The notes under the pieces were generated by a model. The model had not been told where the DNA came from. It ran no database searches and worked only from the letters and a program-made list of their open reading frames with translations. From RYN-230 sp963844695 (GTDB lineage: Bacteria > Actinomycetota > Actinomycetes > Streptosporangiales > Streptosporangiaceae), in NCBI GenBank assembly GCA_963844695.1, contig CAWJPL010000028.1:744001-808000 (forward strand): DNA of 64,000 nucleotides. The letters run 5' to 3'. A program made the position numbers and the translations under genes. Shown piece after piece: positions 49,417 to 58,672 of this stretch (the stretch's first letter is position 1; each line of letters begins with the position of its first letter).

Positions 49417-49422
49417 TACGAT
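49417..49422 (+). promoter_or_regulatory. -10 box of leaderless hypothetical gene
   Basis: TACGAT, 7 nt spacer, ATG at 49430; no ribosome site. Confidence 0.45.
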
Positions 49423-49429
49423 GCCGACC

Positions 49430-51020
49430 ATGGACAGCGCGGCGCCCCGGCCCCTCCGACTCGGTTGTTTCGACGTCCGGAACGGCGGGTCTTCGCGGCG
49501 GACGACTCGCTGCCTATCGCGGCCGAAATCGACGCCGCCACGGGGGAGACCGTGCGGGTGTTCAGCTGGCCCTTGTCCGGGGATCACCGGGGCCGTCCCG
49601 CCGCGCTCGACATCCTGGCCCGCGACGACTCGGTACTGATCGCGTCACCCGCCGCGGGCGGAATCGTCGAGATCGACCGCAGGTCAGGGGCGGGTCACGA
49701 CCATACCGCTCGACGCCGACGCCGGCACCTTGCTCGCCACGGGGGACGCGATCTGGGCCGTGGGCCGGCCCGACTGGGACGAGCCGCCGGCCGGGCGCCC
49801 GGGCGGGAAGCGCCCGGTCGTCTGGGAAGAGCCGACGGACGAAGAGATAGCCCGCCATCAGGACATGATGCGGCACCTGCGCTTCCCTGGGACTGACCCG
49901 CTCGATGACGAGGAGGGCAGGCGCACGACCGTCGCCGACTGGCGGGACGCGGAGGGCGACTTCGAGGCTCTGATGCCCCCGACGCCGATCTGGCGGGTGT
50001 CCGCGGGTACGGTCCGCCGGATCGGGGTCGATCTGGAGCAGCCGATCCTCGCGGCGGCCGGCGGCAAGCTCGCCGGGGTCTGCCGGCTCCCCAGCGACCC
50101 GATTGTCAAGCACCTGAGCCCCGGTGCCGGTTCGGTCTCCTGGCGTTATCCCGGCACGGTCGTGGTGATCGACGACACGGGGACGCTGGATGTCCTGGGC
50201 CCGGTGCCCGGGAGCGGCGGCGCTGTCTGCGCGGATGACGGGGGCGTGTGGCTGCTCGGGTTCGAGGAGGAGGCTGACGATAGCCGGCCCCGCAGGTACA
50301 CGAGGTCCAGGTCGCCGAAGGCCGGGTCAGGGAGGTTCCTGGCCTGCGGCCACACCGGCCCGTGGCCGTCGTCAGCCGGTTCGTCGTCGACCTGGCGGAG
50401 CCGGACGACGGACGACGCGGAGGCAGATCCAGGCCACGGGTCTGCGGTCATCCGGTTCCTGCCGGCTGACGGCGGGCAGCCCTGGACGGCGGGCCCAGCG
50501 GTGCTCGGCCGTAACGTGCTAGCCCGGGCCCGGGGTCGGGGAGATCTGGCTCGCTGATCCCGGGGCCAGCGCGCTCGTCGCTGCGGCTCCCGGCCGCTCC
50601 GGGGTGCGCGAGCTGCCGATCAGCCTCGACTGCCGGCCCTGGATGCCGCGGCCGGAGCTCCCGGCCGGCTTGGACTCACAGCAGTTCGAGCACGACCAGC
50701 TGGACTGTCTCCGCGGAGCGTTCCTGGGCGGATGGCAGACCTCGGAGGGGGACACGGAGCCGTTCATCGAGGGCGTCATCTTCGACTCGATCGAGCTGCG
50801 GGGCCAGTTCCCCGAGGCGGTCATCGTGGCCCTGTTCCACGCCGCGGATCGCCCGGGAGTCCAGTTCGGCCGCCGGTGGCGGCTCTACGACGAGCTGGGG
50901 AACCAAGTCGATCACGAATACGCCGACATCCACCTCATGGAAGACGTGAAGTCCGCCGGCAGCGGCTTGCCACCGGTAGACAGCTGTGTCACTGATGAGG
51001 CTGGGGTGGCCTGGTACTAG
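49430..51020 (+). CDS. hypothetical propeller-like protein, about five frameshifts
   Basis: Not assigned to a family. From ATG 49430 (leaderless box upstream) the reading is LRLGCFDVRN, then in other frames RRVFAADDSLPIAAEIDAAT, PAALDILARDDSVLIASPAA, LLATGDAIWAVGRPDW, CRLPSDPIVKHLSPGAGSVS, VVVIDDTGTLDVLGPVPGSG, GSGEIWLADPGASALVAAAP and the end LDCLRGAFLGGWQTSEGDTE, FIEGVIFDSIELRGQFPEAV. Repeated strands with DDSVLIAS/GDAIWAVG/DGGVWLLG suggest a beta-propeller of about 525 residues that ends in a separate domain. The number of shifts makes the reconstruction approximate. Confidence 0.5.
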
Positions 51021-51084
51021 CGGAGCGTCTGGCCCTATCCAGGAGCCGTGGGTCCGCGTCACGCCTGTTGGCAGGCGCACTCCC

Positions 51085-52461
51085 TCAGGAGAAGCCGCCG
51101 CCTCCGCCGAAGTCGCCGCCCCCGCCGAAGTCGCCGCCCGCCGAAGTCGCGGCCCCGCCAAAGTCCCCGCCGCCGAAGTCCCCGGCGTTGCCAGAATCCC
51201 CGTCTCCGAAGTTCCCGCCACCGAAGTCCCCGCCGTTGCCGGAACCCCCGTCCCCGAAGTTCCCGTCGTAGCCACCATTGCTGTAGTCGCCGAAATAGCC
51301 GGGGTACCCGAAGCCGGAGGAGAGCGCCTCGCCGAGCAGGAACCCGGTGAACATGCCGGGGAGGAACCCGAAGCCGCCCCAGTACGCTGGGGCGAAGCCC
51401 GCGTTCACGTAGTTGACCGGTGCCCCGCGGACCTCCACCGTCCTGATCGTGGGCTCGATTCCCTGCTCCACCTTGCGCGCGTCGTCAGCGCAGGCAGGCA
51501 CTAGCCGCGGCGGGCCCCCGCCGGGGGGCGTCCACAGCACGTCGCGCACGGACAGGCCATGTCGGGGATCGAAGAAGCACAGGGGACGCGGGTCGGGCTT
51601 CGGCTCCCCGGCGGCCACGGCCTGGGCGCTGGCCAGGTGGTACTGGCCCTCGGCGATGGCCTGGCTGACTGCGCCCATGTCCTTCACGCTGCGGGCCGCG
51701 TCGAGGGCCGCAGTGCCCCGCTCGTACGCGTTCAGCGCCGCGGCCTGCTCGGCGGCCGCCTCGGGGGTGGTGCGGATCGAGACGTCGGCGTCGTGGTCGG
51801 TCAGGCTGGTGCTCAGCGCGATCAGATCATCCTGCGCGGCCGCCTTGGCGTCCTTCAGTTCCTGCTGACGGCGCCTGCGGATGGGCCGCCAGATCAGGAG
51901 ACCACCCAGCACGGCCAATGCGGCGATGACCCCCACGACGATCAGGGCGGTGGTCAGCACGTGTGACGAACCGCTGGCCGTGCTGCCCGCCGAGCCGGAG
52001 CCCGAGCCCGAAGCCGCCTGCTGCTGCACGTCCTTCACGAACCCCGTCAGGGCCGCGGCAATGTTCCCGTCCGCCTGGTGCTGCCTGACCACCTCGGTCG
52101 CGATAGCAGCGGCGCCGTGATCGGCCAGCATGCCCTTGTTGTAGGCGCCGAAGTGCCGGAGCCTGCTATCCAGGAACCCCACCGTGAACTGGGCGTTCCC
52201 GTTCAGGTCGCTGATGATCTGCCGCATCGCGCTGTCGTAGCCGGACGTCCCGGACGGGGCGGCGACCACCCAGATGTCGTCCGCGCCGATCTGGCGTTCC
52301 AGCTGCGCCTCCTGGCCCGCGGAGATCAGCGACCGGGCGCTGCCGCTCACGCAGACATGCTGCTGGGCGAGGCACTGCGCGAGCGTGCTGGCGCTGGCCG
52401 GGGCGGCGAACAACCCGGTCCCGGTGAACACCAGCGCAGCGGCCATGAGCAGTTTTTTCAT
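51085..52461 (-). CDS. secreted/membrane TPM-like protein with Gly-rich GDFGGG tail
   Basis: 458 residues. Signal peptide (MKKLLMAAALVFTGTGLFAA), an extracellular domain resembling TPM-type domains (LISAGQEAQLERQIGADDIW, VRQHQADGNIAAALTGFVKD), one membrane helix (VLTTALIVVGVIAALAVLGG), a cytoplasmic helical region (AAEQAAALNAYERGTAALDA), a block CFFDPRHGLSVRDVLWTPPG, and a C-terminal Gly/Asp/Phe repeat (GDFGGG) of about 70 residues. The repeats resemble the tails of some TPM family proteins. Function unknown. AGGAGG lies 10 nt before ATG 52461. Confidence 0.75.
   Translation of the reverse strand: MKKLLMAAALVFTGTGLFAAPASASTLAQCLAQQHVCVSGSARSLISAGQEAQLERQIGADDIWVVAAPSGTSGYDSAMRQIISDLNGNAQFTVGFLDSRLRHFGAYNKGMLADHGAAAIATEVVRQHQADGNIAAALTGFVKDVQQQAASGSGSGSAGSTASGSSHVLTTALIVVGVIAALAVLGGLLIWRPIRRRRQQELKDAKAAAQDDLIALSTSLTDHDADVSIRTTPEAAAEQAAALNAYERGTAALDAARSVKDMGAVSQAIAEGQYHLASAQAVAAGEPKPDPRPLCFFDPRHGLSVRDVLWTPPGGGPPRLVPACADDARKVEQGIEPTIRTVEVRGAPVNYVNAGFAPAYWGGFGFLPGMFTGFLLGEALSSGFGYPGYFGDYSNGGYDGNFGDGGSGNGGDFGGGNFGDGDSGNAGDFGGGDFGGAATSAGGDFGGGGDFGGGGGFS
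51090..51250. repeat. degenerate tandem repeat coding GDFGGG units
   Basis: Repeated CCGAAGTC(G/C)CCGCC units of variable 12-18 base spacing in the 3' end of the TPM-like gene; slippage-prone. Confidence 0.75.
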
Positions 52462-52627
52462 ACCCTTGACCTCCTGCAGGGCGAGCCTTGAGCAAAGAGT
52501 AGGCGGTCCCGGTGATCCGGCGGGCAACACGCTGGGCAAACGAGACGCCGCAGTGCAGACCAGGCCGGTGACGCGAGGAAACGCGTCGTCTTGTCTGCTG
52601 GGGCAATGAGCGGTGTGGCGACGTCCT

Positions 52628-53432
52628 TCAGGCGGACTCTGCTTCTGAGGCGTATTCGGCGGGTGAGAGCCCGACGACGAGACGGAAGTCGCGGGTGAAG
52701 TGGGCGTGGTCGTAGTAGCCGAGCTCGAGGGCGAGGCTGGTCCAGGGCACGGGGCGTGCCCCGGCGATGCGCTCGACCGCCTGGTGGATGCGCAGCCGCT
52801 TGAGTACCCATTTCGGGTTCACGCCGACATACCGTCGGAAGAGTCGCTGCAGTGTCCGCGGAGCGACGTGGTGCCTGGCCGCGATCTGCCGACGCGGGCG
52901 TTCGGGTCCAGGTCCTGCATGCTGCGGATCACGTCGCCGACAAGATCGAGCGCGGGGTCCCGCACGTCAGCGCTCGGGGCCAGTCGTCCCTCTATCTCGG
53001 TGACCGCTGCGTCTAGGCGGTGCTCGTCAGTGCTGTCGATAGCACTGGGGTCCAGCATGCCGCCGGGCAGGCGGGTACCGGTGTGAGCGGTCGGTGATCG
53101 TGGCGGCGCTGATGCCGGTGATGGCGGTGAAGGCCCCCGGCTTGAACTTTGTGCCCACCGCCCATCCCGGCCGTGCAGCGCCGGACGTCGCGGCAGGTCG
53201 GGCCTGCCCACACGCTGGCGCCCTGGGGTTCGACGACGAGGTTGACCGAGGGATACGGGAGGATCTCCTGCCGGAAGGGCGGCCGCCCGCGAAGGTCCCA
53301 CTGCACGATCCAGTGCCGGTTGACAAGTCGCTCAAGCGACGGCGAGGGCGGGCGGCTTTCGAGGATGAAGGAGCGGTCGCGCTCCCAGGGGCGCACGAGA
53401 CCGTGGTTGCCGGCGGGCGGGGTTGCGGGCAT
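52628..53432 (-). CDS. AraC-family transcription regulator, three frameshifts
   Basis: Reconstructed about 265 residues. The N-terminal ligand domain opens with PSLERLVNRHWIVQWDLRGR and PYPSVNLVVEPQGASVWAGP, a pattern of AraC regulators with a DUF6597-like sensor. Shifts near 53165, 53075 and 52890 connect KFKPGAFTAITGIS, DAALDLVGDVIRSMQ and VGQIAARHHVAPRTLQRLFR; the tail YVGVNPKWVLKRLRIHQAVE and LALELGYYDHAHFTRDFRLV, VGLSPAEY is the second helix-turn-helix. AATAAT lies 6 nt before ATG 53432. Divergent from the monooxygenase-cupin gene, a plausible target. Confidence 0.75.
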
Positions 53433-53438
53433 AGGCGG

Positions 53439-53444
53439 ATTATT
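53439..53444 (-). promoter_or_regulatory. -10 box of leaderless araC-type gene
   Basis: Reverse-strand AATAAT, 6 nt, ATG at 53432. Confidence 0.45.
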
Positions 53445-53469
53445 CCAAGACGGGCCGCGTCGGCAAGCT

Positions 53470-53475
53470 TACGGT
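53470..53475 (+). promoter_or_regulatory. -10 box of leaderless monooxygenase-cupin gene
   Basis: TACGGT, 7 nt, ATG at 53483; no ribosome site. Confidence 0.45.
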
Positions 53476-53482
53476 CGATCTC

Positions 53483-54020
53483 ATGGCTCAGGCTTCACCT
53501 GTGATCCGCACTGCGACCTTCCGGGCCCGCGCCGGCACGTCCGGCGCTGGCTGGCGGCTGCTGCATGCCGCTGCGCTCGTCACGGAGGTACCCGGTTGCG
53601 AGGTGTGGCTCGTGCACCGCGATCAAGACGATGCGGACATCATCCGCTGTGAGCGAGATGTGGGCAGGCCGGAAGCAGTGCGCCGACGCGCTCGGTCTTC
53701 TGGGGGCGGGTGAGAACGCCGCCGAAGTCATGCGGCTGGTCGCTGAGCCCCCGAGGTTGTGGAGGGGCATCCGCTGGGGGGCGCCCGCATGGCCCGCGGC
53801 GAAACCGGCGCGACCGTGTTCTCGATCCCGGACGCGCCCGACCTGTCGCCGGGCACCGAGCTGCCCGGCCGCTACGGGCTCGGCCAGGTCGGGGAGGCGC
53901 GCTACGTCCGCGAGCGGCCCGGCGCGGACGCTGGCCGGCCGGGACGAGCTCGAAGTGCTCGCCTTCGGGTCGCATGTCCCAGGCGATGGCGAGATGGTCA
54001 GCGATTGGCCTGCGTCATGA
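53483..54020 (+). pseudogene. fused antibiotic-monooxygenase/cupin protein, frameshifted and lacking the cupin core
   Basis: The first half looks like an ABM-type domain: PVIRTATFRARAGTSGAGWR, VPGCEVWLVHRDQDDADII, then after a shift near 53645 SEMWAGRKQCADALGLLGAG. A second part begins ARMARGETGATVFSIPDAPD and GRYGLGQVGEARYVRE, the opening of a cupin, and a further shift leads to ELEVLAFGSHVPGDGEMVSD, the cupin's last strands. Between RYVRE and ELEVLAF only about ten residues remain, whereas cupins of this type need some sixty for the metal-binding barrel. The barrel is therefore missing. Overlaps the YdeI gene by ATGA, so it was once an operon. Confidence 0.6.
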
Positions 54021-54437
54021 GTGACGCGCGGCGCCGCGCGGGGGAGGTTCTCTGGTTCGCGACGCAGGCGGATCTTGAAGCGTGGCTCAGCGGAAACCAC
54101 GGGCGAAGCCCCGGCGTCTGGCTCGCGATCGCCAAGAAGGGGGCGTCCCGCCGGACCGTCAGCTGCGCCCGCCAGGGCTGGCCGAGGTCGAGCGCGCCCG
54201 AGCCGACGGCCGCTGGGACAACGCCTACGAGGGGCGCGCACCGCGGCCATTCCCGGCGACCTCCAGCGCGAGCTGGACCCCGACCCGACAGCCGCTGCTG
54301 CATTCGCCGGCTTGGACTCCCGCAACCGCTACGCAATTATCTGGCGTCTCAACGCCGCCAAACGGCCAGAGACCCGGGCCCGGCGGCTGGCGGACTACCT
54401 CGGCATGCTCCGCCGTGGTGAACGCCTCCACGAATAA
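54017..54437 (+). pseudogene. YdeI/OmdA-like protein lacking its core, frameshifted
   Basis: The N-terminal part FATQADLEAWLSGNHGRSPG, VWLAIAKKGASRR is typical for the YdeI (bacteriocin-protection) family. The normal next segment, ending in a FGWIDG-type block, is absent, and after a shift near 54165 the sequence resumes as LRPPGLAEVERARADGRWDN and, after another near 54235, as LDSRNRYAIIWRLNAAKRPE, TRARRLADYLGMLRRGERLH. About 60 residues are missing compared with family length. The gene follows the equally shortened monooxygenase-cupin gene. Confidence 0.6.
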
Positions 54438-54833
54438 GCGCGCCTGCAGTTCCGGTTACCGGGATATCTGCCTCGGCGGCGGTAGGGCCGGCGTTGAAAT
54501 TCGGCTGCTCCTGTGCGATGCGCGCACGTGCGGGTGATCTCCTTGACACCGGCAAGGTAGAGCAGGCTGATGGCGGCGATTATCACTTTCGAAAACCCTG
54601 TTCCAGAGCCAGAAGGCCCTGGCAGAAGAGTCTTTAGGCATGGGTCTTGCAGCCCGCATGAATAAGGATATCGCCTCTGGAGTGGGCCTGCGGATATTCC
54701 ATAGGCTGGTCATACGAATCGTTCTCGGGGACATCCGGATCACCGGAATCCGTCCGGATAACGGTGGCTCAGTGCAGAACTGGCACTGGTCCTGGCACGC
54801 ACACAACTGGGTGCCGTGATCAGGAGGTCGACG
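54438..54833. other. intergenic region of lower GC, no gene recognised
   Basis: About 400 bases of clearly lower GC. Short open frames on both strands (for example MIIAAISLLYLAGVKEITRT on the reverse strand near 54586) show no similarity I can name. It may be the scar of a lost mobile element. The 3' end supplies the ribosome site of the next gene. Confidence 0.35.
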
Positions 54834-55342
54834 ATGAATATCAGGATTAACAAGGTGGCGGCGGTGATCGTCGGTGTCGTCGTGCTGCTGGCCCTGAGTG
54901 CCGGGGTCACCCTGCTGGTGACCAACCACGTCAACGCGCACAACCTCGCCGCCCAGCGCGCGGCGGCCACGGCCAGCCATAACCGCGCCGTGGCCAGCGC
55001 CAGCGCCCGGGCGCAGGACAAGGCCATCGCTGCCGCCAGCCGTAAGGCTGAGAATGCGATCAGGGCCGCTCGGCGTGCCGCGAGCAAGCCTCGCCGGCGC
55101 CCGTGGTGGTCCAGCCCGCACCCGCCGCCGCTGGCAACTCCCAGTACGTCAACGACATCCTGGCCGCTGGCATCGTGGCTCCGGCCGCGTGGATCACCAC
55201 GACCGGCAACACGCTGTGCCAGGACTGGAACACCGATGGCGTTCCGGTGGCTGTGACGGACCAGACGGTCCTGGAAGCAGGCGGCATCCTGCCGCAGCAC
55301 GTGGCCACGTTCGACGCCATTACCGCAGCCGACGTGTGCTGA
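54834..55342 (+). CDS. secreted DUF732-like protein, one frameshift
   Basis: About 168 residues. MNIRINKVAAVIVGVVVLLA is a signal-anchor; an Ala/Arg-rich helical spacer follows (RAAATASHNRAVASASARAQ). Near 55090 the frame changes and the end reads GNSQYVNDILAAGIVAPAAW, TTGNTLCQDWNTDGVPVAVT, a small helical domain with two cysteines similar to DUF732 (mycobacterial-type secreted proteins). CAGGAGG (54821-54827) precedes ATG 54834. Confidence 0.65.
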
Positions 55343-55409
55343 CAGTAATTCCAAAGTGAGGGCGAACCCTCTAAGAGTCCGTGGCGCAAGGGCGCACCCT
55401 GGATGATGG

Positions 55410-56161
55410 CTAGGCGCTGTGGAAGCTGGCCGTGGCCAGGACGGTGCCGCCTGGCCCGACCAGCCGCGCGCCGGTGAGCGGCCCCTGGTTCGCAGGGACC
55501 GGATTGCCCCAGTAGCCGCGGCCGTCGGTCAGCCGGAACGAGCCGACGGTGGTGACGTGGCCGTCCCCGCTTTCCACCTGGCAGATCACGGTGCCGTTCC
55601 CGGCGGGTATGTACACGGACATGTACAGCCACGGTGAGCTGCCCTCGTAGAGAAAGACCTTTCCCGCGGCCTGGTGGCTGGCGGAGAGCAGGGTGGCGGA
55701 GCTCAGCGGGGCCCCGGCTGGAGCCGGGGTGCCGGGCCGCAGGCCCCACCCGCCCAGGCCCGCCGCGACGACCGCCAGGGTGACGGCCGCCAGGGCGAGC
55801 GCCCGCCGGGTTCGCCCGGCCGGCCTGGCCTGGCCGGCCGGGGCCGGGTGAGCAGGCTTGCGGCCCAGGAAGGCCAGCCGCCAGTCCAGCCAGTCCGGCT
55901 GGCCGGACTCGGGGCCGGCGCGGCGAGGCCGAGCCGGTCCATCACCCGCGCCTCGAATCCCGCGGGAGGCTCCACGTTGGGCAGCAGCCCCAGCAGCCCC
56001 TCGCCGGTCGCCGTCAGCTGGCGAACTTCCTCACGGCACGAGGCACAGTGGTCCAGGTGCGCGAGCGCTTGGGCGCGCTCGCGCCCGGTCAGGACACCGA
56101 GCGCCAGTTCGGCGGCGACGTCTGAGAACTCGTGGCATCCCATCTCGTTCAGCTCATTCAT
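55410..56161 (-). CDS. anti-sigma factor (RskA-like, zinc-finger type), one frameshift
   Basis: About 250 residues. The N-terminal zinc anti-sigma domain reads LAHLDHCASCREEVRQLTAT (HxxxCxxC). A proline-rich region follows; near 55860 the frame changes and a membrane helix (ALALAAVTLAVVAAGLGGWG) and the outside domain (KVFLYEGSSPWLYMSVYIPA, GNGTVICQVESGDGHV) follow. It resembles the RskA family, which holds its sigma factor at the membrane until proteolysis. Its start overlaps the sigma stop by eight bases, supporting a cognate pair. Confidence 0.82.
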
Positions 56162-56735
56162 TACCGGCCTCCTCCGGGAGGTAGGCGGCCCGCAGTTTCT
56201 GCATCCCGTCCCTGATCCGGGTCTTCGCGGTACCCAGGGGGATGTGCTCGCTGTCAGCGATCTGCTGCGCCGTCATGCCGTAGATACCGGCCATGGCCAC
56301 GGCCCGGGCCTGCGGCTCTGGCAGCCTGGCCAGCGTGCGGCGCAGTTCCGCGGCGTTGTCGTGGGCTTCGGCGACCCGCTCCGGTGTGTCGGTCACCGCG
56401 GTGAGGATAGCGGGAAGGTCGTCCGGGTCCATGGGGGTCGAGGTCCGCGCGCGCACCACGTCGACGGCGAGGTTGTGGGTGATGGTCCTCAGCCAGGCCC
56501 GGACGGAGCCGCGGCGCGAGTCAAACACCTGAGCGTGCCGCCAGGCCTGCTCGAAGGCCTGCTGGGCCACGTCCTCCGCCGTCTTGGTGTCCCCGACCAC
56601 GGTCATCGCTGCGCCGTAGACGAGTGCCTGGAAGCGGCGCACGAACGCGAGCGACAGCTCAGCGTCGCCGGCGCCCAGGCCTGCGAGCAGCGTCTCGTCT
56701 GGTAGCTGGTCGGTCGAGGTTCCCACTATGCGCAC
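56154..56735 (-). CDS. sigK: ECF sigma factor, SigK-like
   Basis: 193 residues from GTG 56735. Region 2: LAFVRRFQALVYGAAMTVVG, TKTAEDVAQQAFEQAWRHAQ, WLRTITHNLAVDVVRART; region 4: LARLPEPQARAVAMAGIYGM, TAQQIADSEHIPLGTAKTRI. The GTAKTRIRDGMQKLR ending and the coupled RskA-type anti-sigma gene place it with SigK/SigL-type ECFs of actinomycetes. It probably controls this operon, as SigK does. An internal GTG at 56726 is an alternative start. Confidence 0.85.
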   Translation of the reverse strand: MRIVGTSTDQLPDETLLAGLGAGDAELSLAFVRRFQALVYGAAMTVVGDTKTAEDVAQQAFEQAWRHAQVFDSRRGSVRAWLRTITHNLAVDVVRARTSTPMDPDDLPAILTAVTDTPERVAEAHDNAAELRRTLARLPEPQARAVAMAGIYGMTAQQIADSEHIPLGTAKTRIRDGMQKLRAAYLPEEAGNE

Positions 56736-56871
56736 ACACTACATACGGGTGACGGCCGGAAAGAGATTGGATCTCAGCGCATGAACTGGGCGAATTCTCC
56801 GGCCGCGATCCCGGGCAGCCGTCCAGGCCAGCGGGACAGGGTCCCGCTGGCCTGGAGGGGCCTGCAGGACG

Positions 56872-57387
56872 CTAGCGCCGTACTGGCCGGGGTCCGGGGC
56901 GGGCGGCCAGGACGAGAGCGGCGGCGGCAGCCAGCACGGCCGCACCGGCGAACTCCACCACCAGTGAGCTCATGGCGTAGGGGACGGCCAGGCTTTCCCG
57001 GAAGCCGAACAGGCTGACGTTGACACTGAGCAGCAGCCCGGCGGCCGTGGCGGCCATCGTGACCGCGCCGGCAGCCAGCAGGACCACGCGGCGGAAGACG
57101 GCCAGCACCACGGCCAGCACGATGCTCACGACGCCCTGGATCAGGAACAGCGGCCCGATCACGGAGATGCTCCGGTAGCCGTCAGACCACAGCTGAAGAT
57201 GGATCACGCCGGACCACACCATCAGGGCGGCCCCGGCGACGGCCAGGACGTTGACCGCCCAGCGCGCGCCGGGTGACTTCATCCTGGCTGGCCCCCGGGC
57301 CAGCAGCCGGCCAGCCCGGCCCGGGACACTGTCCCTGCGGCCGGAGTCGTGCTCCCGGAGCATGGTGCTCGTGTGACTGGAATTCAT
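56872..57387 (-). CDS. four-helix membrane protein
   Basis: 171 residues: a polar N-terminus of about 40 residues and four membrane helices (WAVNVLAVAGAALMVWSGVI; VIGPLFLIQGVVSIVLAVVL; VVLLAAGAVTMAATAAGLLL; LVVEFAGAAVLAAAAALVLA). HLQLWSDGYRSISVIGPLFL resembles a family of hypothetical actinobacterial 4-TM proteins. AAGGAGA precedes ATG 57387 by 8 nt. Middle gene of the sigma operon; function unknown. Confidence 0.75.
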   Translation of the reverse strand: MNSSHTSTMLREHDSGRRDSVPGRAGRLLARGPARMKSPGARWAVNVLAVAGAALMVWSGVIHLQLWSDGYRSISVIGPLFLIQGVVSIVLAVVLAVFRRVVLLAAGAVTMAATAAGLLLSVNVSLFGFRESLAVPYAMSSLVVEFAGAAVLAAAAALVLAARPGPRPVRR

Positions 57388-57450
57388 CGGTCTGTCTCCT
57401 TATGGGTAGTGGTTCCGGCTGGTGAGGTGTCACGGCCGGCTGTTCTGGGG

Positions 57451-58664
57451 TCAGGTCACCGAATGCTGGATGGTGACCCAGAGGCCGTAGAGGGCGAACG
57501 CGGTGGCGACCACGGCCAGCGCCCAGGCGGGCAGGCGGCGGTCGTGCTGCCGCGCGGCGAACCGGGGGTAGACCGCGAAGACGATCAGCTGGCTGAGCCA
57601 CAGCGCGACCAGCGACGGCTTGATCAGGAAGCTGTAGATCCGGTCCGGGTCGATGAGCGTGACCGGCGCGGACAGGACCAGGGCGGCGCCGAGGCGATGA
57701 TGACCGGACGCAGGCGCCAGGAGGTGACGGTGGTGATGAGCCGGCTCAGGGCGAAGTACTCGGCGAGCATGACCCCGGCGACGCTGATGGCTACCCCGAG
57801 CCCGACTGCGACGGCGAACCCGTGCCCGGCGAAGCGCGCAGCCACGGCCATCCCCGGGATGGGGGCCCGGGTGAGCGCCGGTGCGGCGGCCAGCGGCGCG
57901 ACGGCGCCGATAACGAGGACGGCGGTCACCAGCCAGGCGGCGGTCAGGCCGCGCCGGATGGTGCGGGCCGGGCGGGCCAGCTCGCCGCCGAGGAACAACG
58001 GCAGGCTGCCGCAGACGTACAGCAGCGACGTCTGCGCCGCTGCGGTGGCCAGGGAACCGGCAGGCGCCGAGGCCGCGAAGCTGCTGGCCGGGACGGGCAC
58101 GTGGATCAGGGTCACCCCGTCCAGGGCGGCGGCGACGACGATCTGGCCGGCCGCCAGCACGCCGGTGACCAGCAGCGCGGCGCGCCGCCCGGCGATCATC
58201 ACCCCCGCCAGCGCCACCGGGATGGCGATCTCCAGAACCGGCTGGTAGCGCCGCTCGGCGGGCAGCACCGCGGGCAGCGTGTCGTAGACGATCTGCGCCG
58301 TGGTGTACAGCAGGTACAGCAGGTAGCTGACGACCCACAGTCCGGCCTGGACCAGGGCGACCCGTCGCCCGGCCGCCGCCTCGACAAAGGAATACAGCCC
58401 GCCCGCCCCGTTGACCCGCCGTGCGTAGCGGAGCCAGATGACCAGCGGGACAGCGAACAAGGCCACCGCGCCGGCCATGGCCAGCCCCGCCCCGGCGCTG
58501 GCCCCGGCCACTGCGGCCGGCGCGTACAGCGCGGCCAGGGCCAGTGGGCCGCCGAAAGCCGTCACCGCGAAGCCGGTGAAGGCCCACCCGCTGACCGGCC
58601 GCCCCGGGGAGCGGGGTGGCCGGCCAGCGTCAGGGCCCGCGAGGCGGGTCAGGAACGTGGTCAC
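57451..58664 (-). CDS. APC-superfamily permease-like membrane protein, one frameshift
   Basis: About 404 residues. From GTG 58664: GWAFTGFAVTAFGGPLALAA, VIWLRYARRVNGAGGLYSFV (the RxxGAGGLYxFV block is APC-like), LLYLLYTTAQIVYDTLPAVL, FLGGELARPARTIRRGLTAA (APC helix 6 region), then after a shift near 57695 TLIDPDRIYSFLIKPSLVAL and LPAWALAVVATAFALYGLWV. About eleven membrane helices. Substrates of such members are amino acids or amines. It starts 9 bases after the lipoprotein stop, in one operon with the sigma and anti-sigma genes. Confidence 0.75.
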
Positions 58665-58672
58665 CGGAGGGG

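Noticed and set aside
54438..54833. Transposase remnant
   Set aside because: Lower GC and short frames suggested an IS scar, but no DDE motif or inverted ends could be found.
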